From Bacteroidota bacterium (lineage in GTDB: Bacteria > Bacteroidota > Bacteroidia > Sphingobacteriales > Sphingobacteriaceae), in contig JABDBW010000004.1 in assembly GCA_013288485.1 (NCBI GenBank), positions 1 through 63,624 on the forward strand: a stretch of DNA of 63,624 nt, given 5' to 3'. Both the position numbers and the translations under genes were made by a program. Numbering within the stretch: the first letter of the stretch is position 1; each line of letters opens with the position of its first letter. The notes under the pieces are model-generated. The model made no database searches and was not told the origin of the DNA. It saw only the letters and a list, made by a program, of their open reading frames with translations. Below, one piece after another: positions 1-7,209 of this stretch.

Positions 1-670
1 GGTTAATTTCCTGCTTAACCAGGCCTAAGCTTTTAACCAACTCGATATTTCTTAACGATTCGGTTGTTGAACCTGCCAAAGCAGTTGTTTCAGACAAAAT
101 ACTACGTTGTATTTTCTTGATTCTGCGACTAAGTGCTACGCTCACAAAGGTAATTATAGGAATAGCCGCAACATATACCAATGTTACTTTGTAACTCACA
201 AACAGCGAGTATACAATAACAAACGTCATTCCTGTAATGCTCACAAATAACACGCCGATAAACGAAGTAATAAATGCTTCGCAATCCAAACGTACTTTTT
301 GTAGTATACCCAGGGTTTCACCGCTGCGCTGATCTTCAAAAACCTGGTAAGGCAGTTCAAGTGAGTGTTTTAAACCATCGGCATACATTGCAGCACCGGT
401 TTTTTGGGTAATAATATTGGTGAAATAATCCTGGAAATTTTTTGCTATACGCGATACCATTGCAACGCCAATAGCTAAACCTACCAGTGTAAGCGCCCTG
501 GAAAGGTACACATGGTAATCCAGCTTATTGTGTTGATTGATCACTTCGTCGAAAATGCGACCAGATATATACGGATCTAATAAAGAGAAGCCAATATTAA
601 AGGCTGCAAACAATAAAGCGCAGGTTACTATCCAACGGTGTTTTTTAAGGTATGATAATAGTATTTTCAT
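1..670 (-). CDS. ABC exporter, permease part (partial, 5' end only)
   Basis: The ATG at 670-668 and the first 223 codons are inside the window; the rest runs off the left edge. The visible part is the membrane domain of an ABC half-transporter. It has an N-terminal basic stretch and a first helix (about residues 13-30), the segment SLLDPYISGRIFDEVI typical of the first external loop, further hydrophobic helices, and the intracellular-loop segment SRRIKKIQRS followed by TESLRNIELVKSLG. The nucleotide-binding domain should lie outside the window, so the substrate cannot be judged. A terminator-like hairpin sits directly upstream at 682-720. Confidence 0.85.
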   Translation of the reverse strand, partial: MKILLSYLKKHRWIVTCALLFAAFNIGFSLLDPYISGRIFDEVINQHNKLDYHVYLSRALTLVGLAIGVAMVSRIAKNFQDYFTNIITQKTGAAMYADGLKHSLELPYQVFEDQRSGETLGILQKVRLDCEAFITSFIGVLFVSITGMTFVIVYSLFVSYKVTLVYVAAIPIITFVSVALSRRIKKIQRSILSETTALAGSTTESLRNIELVKSLGLVKQEIN

Positions 671-681
671 GTTCAGCACAA

Positions 682-720
682 AAATAAAAAAAGGGAACGG
701 CTAAGTAGCTCATTCCCTTT
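682..720 (-). terminator. Hairpin plus T-run just upstream of the ABC gene
   Basis: On the minus strand AAAGGGAA (720-713) pairs with TTCCCTTT (697-690), followed by an uninterrupted run of seven T. This has the form of an intrinsic terminator, yet no minus-strand gene ends just before it and it stands only 12 bases from the ABC exporter start codon. It could be an attenuator or the end of a short leader RNA. Confidence 0.5.
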
Positions 721-777
721 AATTTGACATTATATACATTTTTTAGATTAAATTGCAGTTAATAAACCACTTCAAAT

Positions 778-1254
778 ATGAGAAGCTTCGTTTCTTTTGT
801 TTTACTAATAGTTTTGTCAATTAGTGTTTCAGCACAAAAAATCTCTCCCGATAAGTTGCCATACATCACTCATTATGAAACAGTTTATATAGATGGTGGT
901 TGTAGTTTTTTTAATGAAATAAATATACCCTTACAAGAACATAAGTATCAACTTATTATAAGCGCTTATAACACAGCATTTATACAAGGTGCAACTAAGC
1001 AAATTTTATTTAGGCGTAAAAAACGAGTTAAGACTAATAAAGGATATATAGATTATTATAAGGGAAAAGCAGGCTCATTTGTTTTAACTATCAATTCTAT
1101 AACTAAAATAAAGGGGCAAGGTTCTATACGCAGCGGTACATTAAAAATGATTACTAAAAATATAACAAGCGAAACCCGTATTCATGGGAAAGTCTATGAA
1201 ATAGACAGTTATAACGGTTATACGGAAAGGCAAATTCATCCAAATAGACATTAA
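778..1254 (+). CDS. Secreted orphan protein, unknown function
   Basis: A 158-residue protein that I do not recognise. Residues 1-19 form a signal peptide (hydrophobic LLIVLSISVSAQ), so it should reach the periplasm or outside. The mature part is basic and rich in Lys, Ile, Tyr and Asn, with no repeat or catalytic motif that I can name. The gene is visibly AT-richer than frr and pyrH beside it and lies on the opposite strand, between two minus-strand terminator hairpins. That fits an accessory gene added between frr and the ABC exporter. The ATG opens directly onto the signal peptide, so the start is convincing. Confidence 0.6.
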   Translation: MRSFVSFVLLIVLSISVSAQKISPDKLPYITHYETVYIDGGCSFFNEINIPLQEHKYQLIISAYNTAFIQGATKQILFRRKKRVKTNKGYIDYYKGKAGSFVLTINSITKIKGQGSIRSGTLKMITKNITSETRIHGKVYEIDSYNGYTERQIHPNRH

Positions 1255-1284
1255 AAAAAAGGCCACTTCAATGAAATGGCCTTT
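1253..1284 (-). terminator. Intrinsic terminator of frr
   Basis: On the minus strand AAAGGCCA pairs with TGGCCTTT across an 11-base loop, followed by eight T. It lies 20 bases past the frr stop codon. The plus-strand side is only weakly T-rich, so it mainly serves frr. Confidence 0.8.
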
Positions 1285-1304
1285 CTATTATCTCTTGCGG
1301 CGTA

Positions 1305-1868
1305 TTAAACCGTCATAATATCTTTTTCCTTAGCCTCCGATAGCTGGTCGACTTTAATAATATAGGCATCGGTCAGTTTTTGTATTTCAGCTTCGCCGGC
1401 TTTCATTTCATCTTCTGACAGGCCTTCAGCTTTTAGTTTGCGTATTTTTTCATTAGCATCCTTGCGTACGTTACGGATAGCAATTTTACCGGTTTCGGCT
1501 TCGGCCTTGGCTTTTCTAACCAGGTCACGGCGGCGCTCCTCGGTTAGCGGCGGCACATTAATACGGATAATTACGCCGTCATTTTGTGGGTTTACGCCTA
1601 AGTTGGCATCCATTATAGCTTTTTCTATCGCGCCTAATAACGATTTTTCCCAGGGTTGTACCACAATGGTACGGGCGTCGGGTGTATTTACGCTGCCTAC
1701 CTGGCTAAGCGGTGTGGGGCTGCCATAGTAATCAACAACAATATCATCCAGCATGGATGGGCTGGCCTTGCCTGCGCGTATTTTATTTAATTCGCCATCT
1801 GCATGGTCAATTGCCTTATCCATTGCAGCTTTAGCGTCGGTTACCTGGGTTTTAATGAGTTCGCTCAT
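1305..1868 (-). CDS. frr: Ribosome recycling factor
   Basis: A 187-residue ribosome recycling factor, which with EF-G splits the post-termination ribosome in the cytoplasm. Seen: the N-terminal helix with DGELNKIRAGKASP, the VVDYYGSPTPLSQV segment, the PWEKSLLGAIEKAI helix, then RINVPPLTEERRRDLVRKAK. Length equals the family norm of about 185. I start at the ATG at 1868-1866 (MSELIKT). An upstream in-frame TTG at 1889 falls inside the -7 promoter box and would add seven unusual residues. It lies downstream of pyrH across a 106-base gap holding an inverted repeat, and has its own promoter box and terminator. Confidence 0.96.
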   Translation of the reverse strand: MSELIKTQVTDAKAAMDKAIDHADGELNKIRAGKASPSMLDDIVVDYYGSPTPLSQVGSVNTPDARTIVVQPWEKSLLGAIEKAIMDANLGVNPQNDGVIIRINVPPLTEERRRDLVRKAKAEAETGKIAIRNVRKDANEKIRKLKAEGLSEDEMKAGEAEIQKLTDAYIIKVDQLSEAKEKDIMTV

Positions 1869-1886
1869 TGGTATATATTTTTTTGT

Positions 1887-1894
1887 CAAAAATA
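1887..1894 (-). promoter_or_regulatory. Candidate -7 box of frr
   Basis: Reads TATTTTTG on the minus strand, a match to the Bacteroidota TAnnTTTG element, 18 bases before the frr ATG. It suggests that frr is also transcribed separately from pyrH. Confidence 0.45.
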
Positions 1895-1901
1895 GTTAAT
1901 T

Positions 1902-1972
1902 AGAGTCAAGAATTAAGATTCAAGAATCAAGAAGAAAAAAAATCTTGGTTCCTGATTCTTGGCTCTTGATTC
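1902..1972. repeat. Imperfect inverted repeat between pyrH and frr
   Basis: A purine-rich left part with repeated CAAGAATCAAGA units faces a right part with TTCTTGGCTCTTGATTC; for example GAATCAAGA (left) pairs with TCTTGATTC (right). A region of the same style is at 46300-46388. No coding role is visible. Confidence 0.55.
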
Positions 1973-1974
1973 CC

Positions 1975-2679
1975 TTATCTCACCAGCGTCCCAATCTTTT
2001 CACCTTCGGCAATTTTCATGAAGTTACCGGGTTTGTTCATATCAAAAACAATAATTGGCAGTTTGTTTTCCTGGCAGAGGGTTATGGCGGTCATGTCCAT
2101 TACGTTCAGACCCTTGTCATATACCTCCTGGAAAGTTATTTCATCGTATCGTGTTGCGGTAGGGTCTTTTTCCGGGTCGGCGGTATAAATGCCGTCAACT
2201 CTGGTCCCTTTTAAAACCACATCGGCTTTAATTTCTATAGCGCGAAGCGATGCGGCCGTATCGGTAGTGAAATAGGGGTTGCCTGTACCCGCGCCAAATA
2301 TCACGATCTTTCCCACTTCTAAATGGTGCATGGCGCGGCGGCGGATATAAGGCTCGCATATCTGCTCCATTTTTATGGCCGATTGCAGGCGGGTATCAAC
2401 ACCAATACTTTCCAAAGCGTTTTGCAGCGCCATACAATTAATTACTGTTGCCAGCATACCCATATAGTCGGCCTGGGCGCGTTCCATGCCCGATTTTTCG
2501 GCGCTAAGCCCCCTGAAAATATTACCGCCCCCAACTACTACCGCTATTTCAATGCCTTTATCATGAACACTTTTAATATCATGGGCATATTGCAATACCT
2601 GCTGGTTATCAATGCCGTATTGCCTGTCGCCCATTAGCGATTCGCCGCTGAGTTTTAATAATATTCTTTTGTATTTCAT
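1975..2679 (-). CDS. pyrH: UMP kinase
   Basis: A 234-residue bacterial UMP kinase (amino-acid kinase fold), making UDP from UMP and ATP in pyrimidine nucleotide synthesis. Seen: N-terminal [10 protein letters not shown] (residues 9-17), the phosphate-binding GGGNIFRG (50-57), the [15 protein letters not shown] segment, the [13 protein letters not shown] loop and [15 protein letters not shown] near residue 160. Full length. It is separated from tsf by a strong terminator and has its own -7 box at 2697-2704, so it starts a pyrH-frr unit within the conserved rpsB-tsf-pyrH-frr order. Confidence 0.97.
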   Translation of the reverse strand: MKYKRILLKLSGESLMGDRQYGIDNQQVLQYAHDIKSVHDKGIEIAVVVGGGNIFRGLSAEKSGMERAQADYMGMLATVINCMALQNALESIGVDTRLQSAIKMEQICEPYIRRRAMHHLEVGKIVIFGAGTGNPYFTTDTAASLRAIEIKADVVLKGTRVDGIYTADPEKDPTATRYDEITFQEVYDKGLNVMDMTAITLCQENKLPIIVFDMNKPGNFMKIAEGEKIGTLVR

Positions 2680-2696
2680 GAACGTTGTGGGTTTAC

Positions 2697-2704
2697 CAAA
2701 AATA
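2697..2704 (-). promoter_or_regulatory. Candidate -7 box of pyrH
   Basis: TATTTTTG on the minus strand, 17 bases upstream of the pyrH ATG and downstream of the tsf terminator. This placement makes an independent pyrH-frr transcript likely. Confidence 0.5.
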
Positions 2705-2790
2705 TAGAATTAATGTTATTGTTAAAATTTTATATTTTAATTGTTAACTGTTCTTTTTGTTATTGACAGGAAGTAACAGAGTTTTTTGGC

Positions 2791-2820
2791 AAAAAAAATC
2801 CCCCGATGTACATCGGGGGA
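2791..2820 (-). terminator. Intrinsic terminator of the rplM-tsf operon
   Basis: A ten-base-pair stem CCCCCGATGT/ACATCGGGGG, self-complementary with T/A flanks, followed on the minus strand by eight T. It begins eight bases past the tsf stop. Confidence 0.9.
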
Positions 2821-2828
2821 TAAAATAT

Positions 2829-3680
2829 TTAAGCTCCTAAAGCCACCCGTTTAAAGGCGGTTACGGTAAGGCCCTTATCAATGCTGCTCAAAAACTGGGC
2901 TACATTTTTCGACGGGTCCTTAACAAACTCCTGGTTTAACAGGGTTGAGTCTTTATAGAATTTATTTAATTTACCTAATGATATCTTTTCAACCATATCT
3001 TCAGGTTTTCCTTCCGCACGTATTTGCTCTTTAGCAATTTCCAGTTCACGCTCAATAGTAGTGGCGTCAACGCCATCTTTATCAATAGCAACCGGGTTCA
3101 TGGCGGCAATTTGCATAGCTACGTCTTTACCTGCTTCATCAGCACCGGAAACGTTAGCGCTTAAGCCAACTAATACCGCTAAACGGAAATTACCATGTAT
3201 ATAAGCGATAACTTTTTCGCCTTCAACAACCTCGTATTTTGATACGCCTATCTTCTCGCCAATTTTACCTGTTTTATCAATAGTGGCTTCGCCAATGGTC
3301 ATACGTGAATTTTCAACATCAATTCCCAAGTTATTTAATTCTTCAATTGATGCCGGATTGTTTTCAACCGCTTCGTTAGCGATCGCGTTAGCGAAAGCAA
3401 TAAACTCGGCGTTTTTAGCTACGAAATCAGTTTCGCAATTCAATTCGATAATTACACCGCGTTTTCCATCAGCCGATGTACGTGCAATTACCACACCTTC
3501 GTTCGATTCCCTGTCCTGGCGGCTGGCGGCTACTTTAGCGCCTTTTTTCCTTAAATAATCTATGGCTGCTTCAAAATCGCCGTTAGTTTCGGTCAAAGCT
3601 TTTTTGCAATCCATCATTCCCGCGCCGGTTTGCTGGCGCAGTTTATTTACGTCGGCCGCAGTTATTTGTAATGTAGACAT
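2829..3680 (-). CDS. tsf: Elongation factor Ts
   Basis: A 283-residue EF-Ts, the nucleotide exchange factor that releases GDP from EF-Tu. Seen: the N-terminal UBA-like domain with LRQQTGAGMMDCKKAL (about residues 14-29), LRKKGAKVAASR, and the core motif NCETDFVAKN (about 81-90) that contacts EF-Tu. Length equals that of the E. coli protein. It follows rpsB across a 90-base gap filled by a large inverted repeat and ends at a strong terminator, making it the last gene of the ribosomal-protein operon. Confidence 0.97.
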   Translation of the reverse strand: MSTLQITAADVNKLRQQTGAGMMDCKKALTETNGDFEAAIDYLRKKGAKVAASRQDRESNEGVVIARTSADGKRGVIIELNCETDFVAKNAEFIAFANAIANEAVENNPASIEELNNLGIDVENSRMTIGEATIDKTGKIGEKIGVSKYEVVEGEKVIAYIHGNFRLAVLVGLSANVSGADEAGKDVAMQIAAMNPVAIDKDGVDATTIERELEIAKEQIRAEGKPEDMVEKISLGKLNKFYKDSTLLNQEFVKDPSKNVAQFLSSIDKGLTVTAFKRVALGA

Positions 3681-3706
3681 GTTATTTCAGTTATAAGTTT
3701 TAAATA

Positions 3707-3766
3707 GTGAGTGGTGAATAATGAATGGTGAGCGGTTAAACTTACCATTCACTATTCACCACTCAC
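3707..3766. repeat. Large inverted repeat between rpsB and tsf
   Basis: Fourteen bases, GTGAGTGGTGAATA at 3707-3720, are perfectly complementary to 3753-3766, and the stem continues with GAATGGT/ACCATTC. This dispersed type built on GTGAATGG units also shows at 13670-13720. As RNA it would form a long hairpin inside the operon. Confidence 0.75.
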
Positions 3767-3770
3767 AAAA

Positions 3771-4646
3771 TTATTCTTCTGTTTTTTCAGCTACGGGCGC
3801 GTTATCTTCAACGGCCGCGGTAGCTTCAACGGCTGCTTTGCGGGTTCTTTTACCCTCGGCAACCGGGGTCCTGTCAGCAACAGGCGCCTCTGCTTCAGGG
3901 GCATCAACCTTAGCTTTAGCTTGCGCAGCTTCTTTTTCAGCTTCGTCTTCTTTCTCGCGTTTGCGTTCTTCCAAACCTTCTTCAATAGCTTTTATAATGA
4001 TACCGGTTATTAATGAAATTGATTTGGTAGCATCATCATTAGCAGGTATAGGGAAGTCGATGTTTGAAGGGTCAGAGTTGGTATCAACCATTGCAAAGGT
4101 TGGTATGTTTAACTTTAACGCTTCTGAAACCGCGATATGCTCTTTCTTAACGTCGATCAAAAACAAAGCGGCAGGTAGGCGATTTAAGTCGGCTATACCA
4201 CCTAACAGGGTTTCCAGTTTAATACGCTCGCGCTGTATCATCAGCCTTTCTTTTTTAGAAAGATTGGTATACGTACCGTCCTTAGTCAATTTATCGATGT
4301 TCGACATCTTTTTGATCGACTTACGCACGGTGGCGAAATTAGTTAACATACCACCTAACCAGCGTTCGGTTATGAAAGGCATGTTTACGTTTTTTGCATA
4401 ATCGGCAACAATATCTTTCGCTTGTTTCTTTGTAGCTACAAATAATACTTTACGGCCTGATTTTACAATTTGTTTTATAGCGGCCGCAGCCTCCTCAACC
4501 TTTGATAAGGTTTTATTTAAGTCGATAATATGTATACCGTTGCGCTCCATAAAAATGTACTGTGACATTTTAGGGTCCCATTTGCGGGTAAGGTGACCAA
4601 AGTGTACACCTGCATCCAGTAACTCGTCGTATGTTGTTCTTGCCAT
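3771..4646 (-). CDS. rpsB: 30S ribosomal protein S2 (uS2)
   Basis: A 291-residue S2 protein of the small ribosomal subunit. Seen: N-terminal LLDAGVHFGHLTRKWDPKM, FMERNGIHIIDLNKT, the VLFVATKKQAKD strand, NMPFITERWLGGMLTNF and the C-terminal core motif IPANDDATKSI. The core ends near residue 225. The remaining 65 residues or so are a low-complexity tail rich in Ala, Glu, Pro and Lys, longer than in E. coli S2 (about 241 residues). It is 18 bases after rpsI in the same operon. Confidence 0.97.
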   Translation of the reverse strand: MARTTYDELLDAGVHFGHLTRKWDPKMSQYIFMERNGIHIIDLNKTLSKVEEAAAAIKQIVKSGRKVLFVATKKQAKDIVADYAKNVNMPFITERWLGGMLTNFATVRKSIKKMSNIDKLTKDGTYTNLSKKERLMIQRERIKLETLLGGIADLNRLPAALFLIDVKKEHIAVSEALKLNIPTFAMVDTNSDPSNIDFPIPANDDATKSISLITGIIIKAIEEGLEERKREKEDEAEKEAAQAKAKVDAPEAEAPVADRTPVAEGKRTRKAAVEATAAVEDNAPVAEKTEE

Positions 4647-4664
4647 TTTGTTGTCCTCCTTAAA

Positions 4665-5051
4665 TTATCGTTTACTGAATTGGAATCTCTTACGTGCTTT
4701 CTTGCGACCCGGTTTTTTACGCTCAACCATACGGTTATCACGTGTCATTAAACCTTTAGCGCGCAATGAAGGCTTCTTATCAGCATCGAGTTCAACAATG
4801 GCTTTCGCGATAGCTAAACGAACGGCTTCCGCCTGTCCTTTTACACCACCACCTGCAACATTTACTTTAACATCGTACATCCCGGCCGAACCTGAAACTT
4901 CAGTGCTCTGGGTAACAATGTATTGCAATGGCAATGTGGGGAAGTATTCTTTGTAGTCCTTACCGTTTACGGTAATTGCACCGCTACCTTCGGTAAGGTA
5001 TATACGGGCTACGGCTGTTTTTCTTCTGCCGGAAGTGTTTGTTGTTGGCAT
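4665..5051 (-). CDS. rpsI: 30S ribosomal protein S9 (uS9)
   Basis: A 128-residue S9 protein with the full family length. Seen: N-terminal GRRKTAVARIYLTEGSG, the VNVAGGGVKGQAEAVRLAIAKA segment's central GGGVKGQAEA, and the basic tail ending KKARKRFQFSKR. In the ribosome the C-terminal Lys/Arg tail reaches the P-site tRNA. It follows rplM by 24 bases, the usual rplM-rpsI pair. Confidence 0.97.
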   Translation of the reverse strand: MPTTNTSGRRKTAVARIYLTEGSGAITVNGKDYKEYFPTLPLQYIVTQSTEVSGSAGMYDVKVNVAGGGVKGQAEAVRLAIAKAIVELDADKKPSLRAKGLMTRDNRMVERKKPGRKKARKRFQFSKR

Positions 5052-5075
5052 TTCTTTTTTCCTTTAGTTTAACAG

Positions 5076-5513
5076 TTAAATGGCTGTAGGGTTTTGTGCT
5101 TCATGAGGATGCTTGTCGCCTGCATATACATGCAGATTGCCAAACAATGCTTTGCCCAAACGACTTTTAGGTAACATGCCACGCACCGCTTTTTCAATTA
5201 CGCGTGTTGGATGCTTCGCCATTAACTCCTTAGGAGAAATGAAACGCTGACCGCCCGGGTAACCGGTATAAGAAACATATTGCTTATCGCTAAACTTGTT
5301 TCCGGTCAACTTTACCTTGTCTGCATTGATAACTATTACGTTATCGCCGCAGTCTACGTTTGGGGTAAAATCAGGCTTGTTTTTTCCACGGATGATCATT
5401 GCGATCTTAGTAGACAAGCGCCCCAAAATCTCGCCTTCCGCGTTAACAACAACCCATTGTTTGTTAACGGTTTTTTTGTTGGCCGAGACAGTTTTGTAAC
5501 TTAACGTATTCAC
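5076..5513 (-). CDS. rplM: 50S ribosomal protein L13 (uL13)
   Basis: A 145-residue L13 protein, an early-assembly component of the large subunit. Seen: VNKQWVVVNAEGEILGRLST near residues 17-36, RGKNKPDFTPNVDCGD, the GYPGGQRFISPKEL segment and the C-terminal HPHEAQNP. It is the first gene of the operon rplM-rpsI-rpsB-tsf and is preceded by a good promoter and a short folded leader. Confidence 0.97.
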   Translation of the reverse strand: MNTLSYKTVSANKKTVNKQWVVVNAEGEILGRLSTKIAMIIRGKNKPDFTPNVDCGDNVIVINADKVKLTGNKFSDKQYVSYTGYPGGQRFISPKELMAKHPTRVIEKAVRGMLPKSRLGKALFGNLHVYAGDKHPHEAQNPTAI

Positions 5514-5596
5514 TTGCTTTAAATTAAATTATAAATATATAGTATAACCCCGCTTTTTCGGGATTGCAAAGATACGGTTATTTGTTTTATTTGCAA
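5514..5596 (-). promoter_or_regulatory. Promoter and leader of the rplM operon
   Basis: On the minus strand TATCTTTG (5574-5567) matches the -7 consensus, with TTGC (5596-5593) 18 bases upstream as the -33 element. The predicted RNA starts near 5562, right at a small hairpin (CCCG/CGGG with a CTTTTT-complement loop, 5549-5562), then an AU-rich stretch leads to the ATG. L13 leaders that bind their own product are known in Bacteroidia; whether this leader belongs to them is an inference. Confidence 0.65.
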
Positions 5597-5757
5597 GGGG
5601 ATTTTTGGCTTATTTTGTTGGAAGCTTGGGCGAATGGAGATTTATCAATTTTTAAAAAACAGATAGATCTATTCTTGTAACAATGAAGTAGGAAACCAGG
5701 GCAGAATTAATATAATCTTATATTTAATAGTCCAAACCTAAAATAGGTTAAAGAGTT

Positions 5758-6318
5758 ATGAAACCGTTCAAGATATTGATGCTATTGATTACCATTCCAT
5801 GCCTCTTATTTGCTCAAGACGGTGAGCTTAAATCCTGGCCATTTATAGCTCAGAAGATAAATTATAACTATAAAAATTGCACACTTACGGTTAAAGCTAG
5901 TAAATGGATAAAAGATGGCAAAAAAGATTTATTACCTATAGTAGTCACCTTAAGCAATAATTCTGATGATACATTAAAGTACGGAAGTGAGCTTTGTTTT
6001 CAAGGAATATTTATGGGTGGAGTAAATAATAAAAATCTTGAAGTTGACGGTATCCCTAACGAGTGCTTGAAAAATTGGCCTATCGTTGAAGTAATTTTAC
6101 CGCATAGCAGTGTTGTATATAGTACGAGTTTGAGCAAAAAAGGTGTAGTTGGTGATTATCCTGAAAAGTTCAGATTGTATTTTTATTTAACAATTGTACC
6201 CGGAGAAAACGATGTTATGAGTAAATTTTTCATAACTGATAAAAAATTGATCAAAAAATATAATCGTGATATAAAAAAGCGAACCCATTTAATTTGGTCA
6301 AATGAGGTGGAAATTTAA
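5758..6318 (+). CDS. Secreted orphan protein, unknown function
   Basis: A 186-residue protein without a family I can name. Residues 1-19 look like a signal peptide (KILMLLITIPCLLFAQ). The mature part holds VVTLSNNSDDTLKYGSELC and a later PHSSVVYSTSL segment. This pattern of alternating polar and hydrophobic residues would suit an immunoglobulin-like beta fold, but that is only a guess. The gene is AT-rich, stands alone, and its stop overlaps by four bases the stop of the small minus-strand ORF at 6315-6491. Confidence 0.6.
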   Translation: MKPFKILMLLITIPCLLFAQDGELKSWPFIAQKINYNYKNCTLTVKASKWIKDGKKDLLPIVVTLSNNSDDTLKYGSELCFQGIFMGGVNNKNLEVDGIPNECLKNWPIVEVILPHSSVVYSTSLSKKGVVGDYPEKFRLYFYLTIVPGENDVMSKFFITDKKLIKKYNRDIKKRTHLIWSNEVEI

Positions 6319-6491
6319 TTTCCACTAATACGTTTCCTCTTATCGACAAAGTATTGTTTCACTTCATCATGTGTTAAATAGTTACCGGCGTCTATTTCGG
6401 CTTCAGCTTCATCCAATTCTTTGTTATACTCGTTTAAAAACCCTTCTGGTTCAATGTTTAATTGGGCCATTTCTGTTTTAACTTTTTCCAT
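6315..6491 (-). CDS. 58-residue antitoxin-like protein
   Basis: A short ORF starting at the ATG at 6491-6489. The protein is acidic then basic: a predicted helix NEYNKELDEAEAEIDAG, then NYLTHDEVKQYFVDKRKR. The 'EI-x-AG-x-Y-x-T-H-D/E-E-V' layout is common in the C-terminal part of small type II antitoxins, so it may be an antitoxin or antitoxin remnant. It begins 16 bases after the toxin stop at 6508 on the same strand, giving an antitoxin-toxin-small ORF order. It does not resemble the two antitoxins at 6801 and 8719. Confidence 0.55.
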   Translation of the reverse strand: MEKVKTEMAQLNIEPEGFLNEYNKELDEAEAEIDAGNYLTHDEVKQYFVDKRKRISGN

Positions 6492-6507
6492 TGTATAAAC
6501 TTTGTAT

Positions 6508-6804
6508 TTAAGGCCGATACTTCTTCCTCGGATGCCTGCTTGTATGAAACACAGATACTATCATTACCAATTTACGACTCTTATTAATTCTGTAAACGAT
6601 AAGAAAAGGGAAATCATTAGTGTTTACCTCATGTGTTCGCTTCTTTAATGGGTATTGTAACGGATTGATTGTAATTAAAGAGATCTTTCTAAAAACCTCG
6701 GCCTCAAAACGCTCCCCTAAACCATCCTGCTGTTCCTCATACCATTTCCAAGCCTCAAATATTTCCTGACGTGCTTTAAAAAGCATATCAAATGTATAGT
6801 TCAT
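6508..6804 (-). CDS. ParE/RelE-family toxin (TA pair 1)
   Basis: A 98-residue protein of the ParE/RelE (plasmid stabilisation) toxin superfamily. Seen: N-terminal helix region with WKWYEEQQDGLGERF (about residues 19-33), INPLQYPLKKRTHEV, the beta-strand core NDFPFLIVYRI, and the C-terminal VFHTSRHPRK. These blocks match the second toxin at 8415-8717 almost position for position. Family members inhibit gyrase or cleave mRNA on the ribosome; which applies here cannot be read from sequence. Its ATG overlaps the antitoxin stop (ATGA), the usual coupling of a TA operon. Confidence 0.85.
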   Translation of the reverse strand: MNYTFDMLFKARQEIFEAWKWYEEQQDGLGERFEAEVFRKISLITINPLQYPLKKRTHEVNTNDFPFLIVYRINKSRKLVMIVSVFHTSRHPRKKYRP

Positions 6805-7061
6805 TTTCCGAGAGTTTTTAAATACTCTTTTTTCATTTCCTGCAATGAGGCTTTAGCTTCGTCAATGGAAAATCCGGGGTCAATGCCCGCTTCATATCTT
6901 CTCACCCGCTCGTCTAATTCAGCCACAAATTCTTCATCTTCCGACCATTCCCATGCCGGAGCCATCTGATCTTCCAATAAAGTGTAGATAGCCTCAACCT
7001 TCTTATCATCAGCTACCCTGATATAATCATATAATTTTTCTCTTATCGCTGCGGTTGTCAT
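6801..7061 (-). CDS. Antitoxin of TA pair 1
   Basis: An 86-residue acidic protein paired with the downstream ParE/RelE toxin. Its first 30 residues (AIREKLYDYIRVADDKKVEAIYTLLE) are clearly related to the second antitoxin at 8719-8964, and both end in a similar ELDERVRRYEAGI block, likely the toxin-wrapping part. Such antitoxins neutralise the toxin and repress their own operon. Two palindromes and a -7 box lie directly upstream (7064-7111), fitting autoregulation. Confidence 0.82.
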   Translation of the reverse strand: MTTAAIREKLYDYIRVADDKKVEAIYTLLEDQMAPAWEWSEDEEFVAELDERVRRYEAGIDPGFSIDEAKASLQEMKKEYLKTLGK

Positions 7062-7063
7062 AA

Positions 7064-7111
7064 TTTAAAAGCTTTTAAACAAATTTACTAAATAATTTTG
7101 CGATTTAGTAA
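7064..7111 (-). promoter_or_regulatory. Candidate operator/promoter of TA pair 1
   Basis: Two symmetric sites stand upstream of the antitoxin. One is a perfect 16-base palindrome, TTTAAAAGCTTTTAAA at 7064-7079. The other is a 9-base inverted repeat, TTACTAAAT (7085-7093) with ATTTAGTAA (7103-7111). The minus-strand -7 box TAAATTTG occupies 7087-7080, so the inverted repeat spans the -33 to -7 interval. This is where an antitoxin repressor would be expected to bind. Confidence 0.55.
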
Positions 7112-7209
7112 TTTGCCGCATTTCAAAATACACAAACGGCACCACCCTATGCCGCTACAAATTTTGTCAGTAAAAATGTGTTTATTTGATATAACCAATT
7201 ATTACCCGC

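Noticed and set aside
1438-1728. Open frame on the plus strand opposite frr
   Set aside because: It is a shadow of frr in the complementary frame with no family features; similar shadows occur opposite tsf, rpsB, typA and the nuo genes.
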